16,714 bases of DNA. Source: Paradesertivirga sp036399495 (lineage in GTDB: Bacteria; Bacteroidota; Bacteroidia; Sphingobacteriales; Sphingobacteriaceae). Below, piece by piece: positions 16,119 to 16,714 of this stretch. The stretch spans positions 1-16,714 of the forward strand of contig DASWMZ010000024.1 in assembly GCA_036399495.1 (NCBI GenBank), in the 5' to 3' direction. The translations under genes were made by a program, and so were the position numbers. Under the pieces are notes generated by a model, which was not told the origin of the DNA, did not search any database, and saw only the letters and a program-made list of their open reading frames with translations. The number at the start of each line of letters is the position of its first letter. Position 1 is the stretch's first letter.

Positions 16119-16313
16119 GTTAATCTCTAGAAAAGTGGTGTAATATACGATTCCTGAAGCGGTTGAATCGCTTGTTTGACGAGTAGGATTAATTACAATT
16201 TTATCGTTGAGTATGTACTGCCCTGGAAAAGGCGGATCGTTTCAATGCAATGAGAACTTTAGCACAGTTTTTAAATGTCGGTTTAGTCAGAGGCAACAAA
16301 TACGGGTTTGTCA

Positions 16314-16706
16314 TCAGTCACGTTGAATTAAGGGTTTAACCATTATTGCTGATTTCTCGTCAGAGCTTACGTCTTCAAACCCAAATTCTTGATACATTTT
16401 ATAAGCATAATTTAGCCTATTCACACTCAGTGAAACCTGTTCATATTGTAGGTCTTTTAACTTATTTATCATGTCATTCAGCAACTTAATTCCTATCCCC
16501 ATTTTCCTGTGACCTTCACTAACTGACATACTCAATTCTGGTGTTTTATCATTGACATAACCAAACCCCCTCTCAAGTTCTGGAAATATCCTTGTCCAGA
16601 TAGCGCCTACCAACGTTCCATTTATCTCGGCTACTAAACACAAATCTGAATCCTTTCCAAAATCCTTAACATATGTAATTGTAAGCTCCCCCGTTTTTTG
16701 AGCCAT
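16314..16706 (-). CDS. GNAT N-acetyltransferase, N-terminus apparently missing
   Basis: A 130-residue GNAT-fold protein. The core is clear: DLCLVAEINGTLVGAIWTRI, ELSMSVSEGHRKMGIGIKLL (the acetyl-CoA-binding loop, with R-x-x-G-I-G), and VSLSVNRLNYAYKMYQEFGFE. It therefore should transfer an acetyl group from acetyl-CoA to an unknown amine. The first strand and helices of a normal GNAT, about 35-45 residues, are absent: the ATG at 16706 is directly preceded by an in-frame TGA and the window ends eight bases beyond. Either the start region is frameshifted or the protein is a short variant. Confidence 0.82.
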   Translation of the reverse strand: MAQKTGELTITYVKDFGKDSDLCLVAEINGTLVGAIWTRIFPELERGFGYVNDKTPELSMSVSEGHRKMGIGIKLLNDMINKLKDLQYEQVSLSVNRLNYAYKMYQEFGFEDVSSDEKSAIMVKPLIQRD

Positions 16707-16714
16707 TCAAAAGT

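Overview
The window looks like chromosome from a member of the phylum Bacteroidota, most likely an environmental Sphingobacteriia or Chitinophagia relative. The evidence is a giant surface protein ending in a type IX secretion (T9SS) sorting domain, tandem IPT/TIG and NHL repeats, short Bacteroidota-style lipoprotein signals, a TAnnTTTG-type promoter box, AT-rich intergenic DNA and few Shine-Dalgarno sequences. No rRNA, tRNA, CRISPR array, transposase or recombinase gene was seen.

Left part (1-5883): a gene-poor, possibly decayed edge is followed by one very large secreted protein gene, 565-5203. It encodes a signal peptide, a six-blade NHL propeller that appears to be inserted inside a putative-Ig (He_PIG) domain, ten IPT/TIG domains, an Ig-like domain and a T9SS tail. 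Two single-base deletions break it. It overlaps by ATGA a lipoprotein gene with two fibronectin-III-like domains, so the two were probably made as a surface pair.

Middle (6110-13778): two almost identical cassettes of about 650 bp lie in opposite orientation at 6110-6755 and 13129-13778. Each carries one small lipoprotein gene, and both ends of each carry the same 17-bp core sequence in direct orientation. They bracket ordinary accessory genes. On the minus strand these are an SRPBCC/AHSA1 protein, an MBL-fold hydrolase with a DUF5946 protein, and an AraC regulator followed by an NmrA-type oxidoreductase and a DUF1772 membrane protein. On the plus strand they are an ABM-type monooxygenase, a frameshifted methyltransferase and a small helical protein.

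Right part (13905-16714): an AraC-type regulator and a secreted class C beta-lactamase-like serine hydrolase appear to form a minus-strand operon, and a GNAT acetyltransferase lies at the edge.

A theme of the window is one-base shortening of short homopolymer runs. It breaks the NHL/IPT gene twice, the methyltransferase twice and the first lipoprotein copy once; in the last case the intact second copy shows the missing base. This is either sequencing error or ongoing gene decay, and it should be settled before any of these genes is called dead. The most novel-looking feature is the lipoprotein cassette with its conserved core sites.
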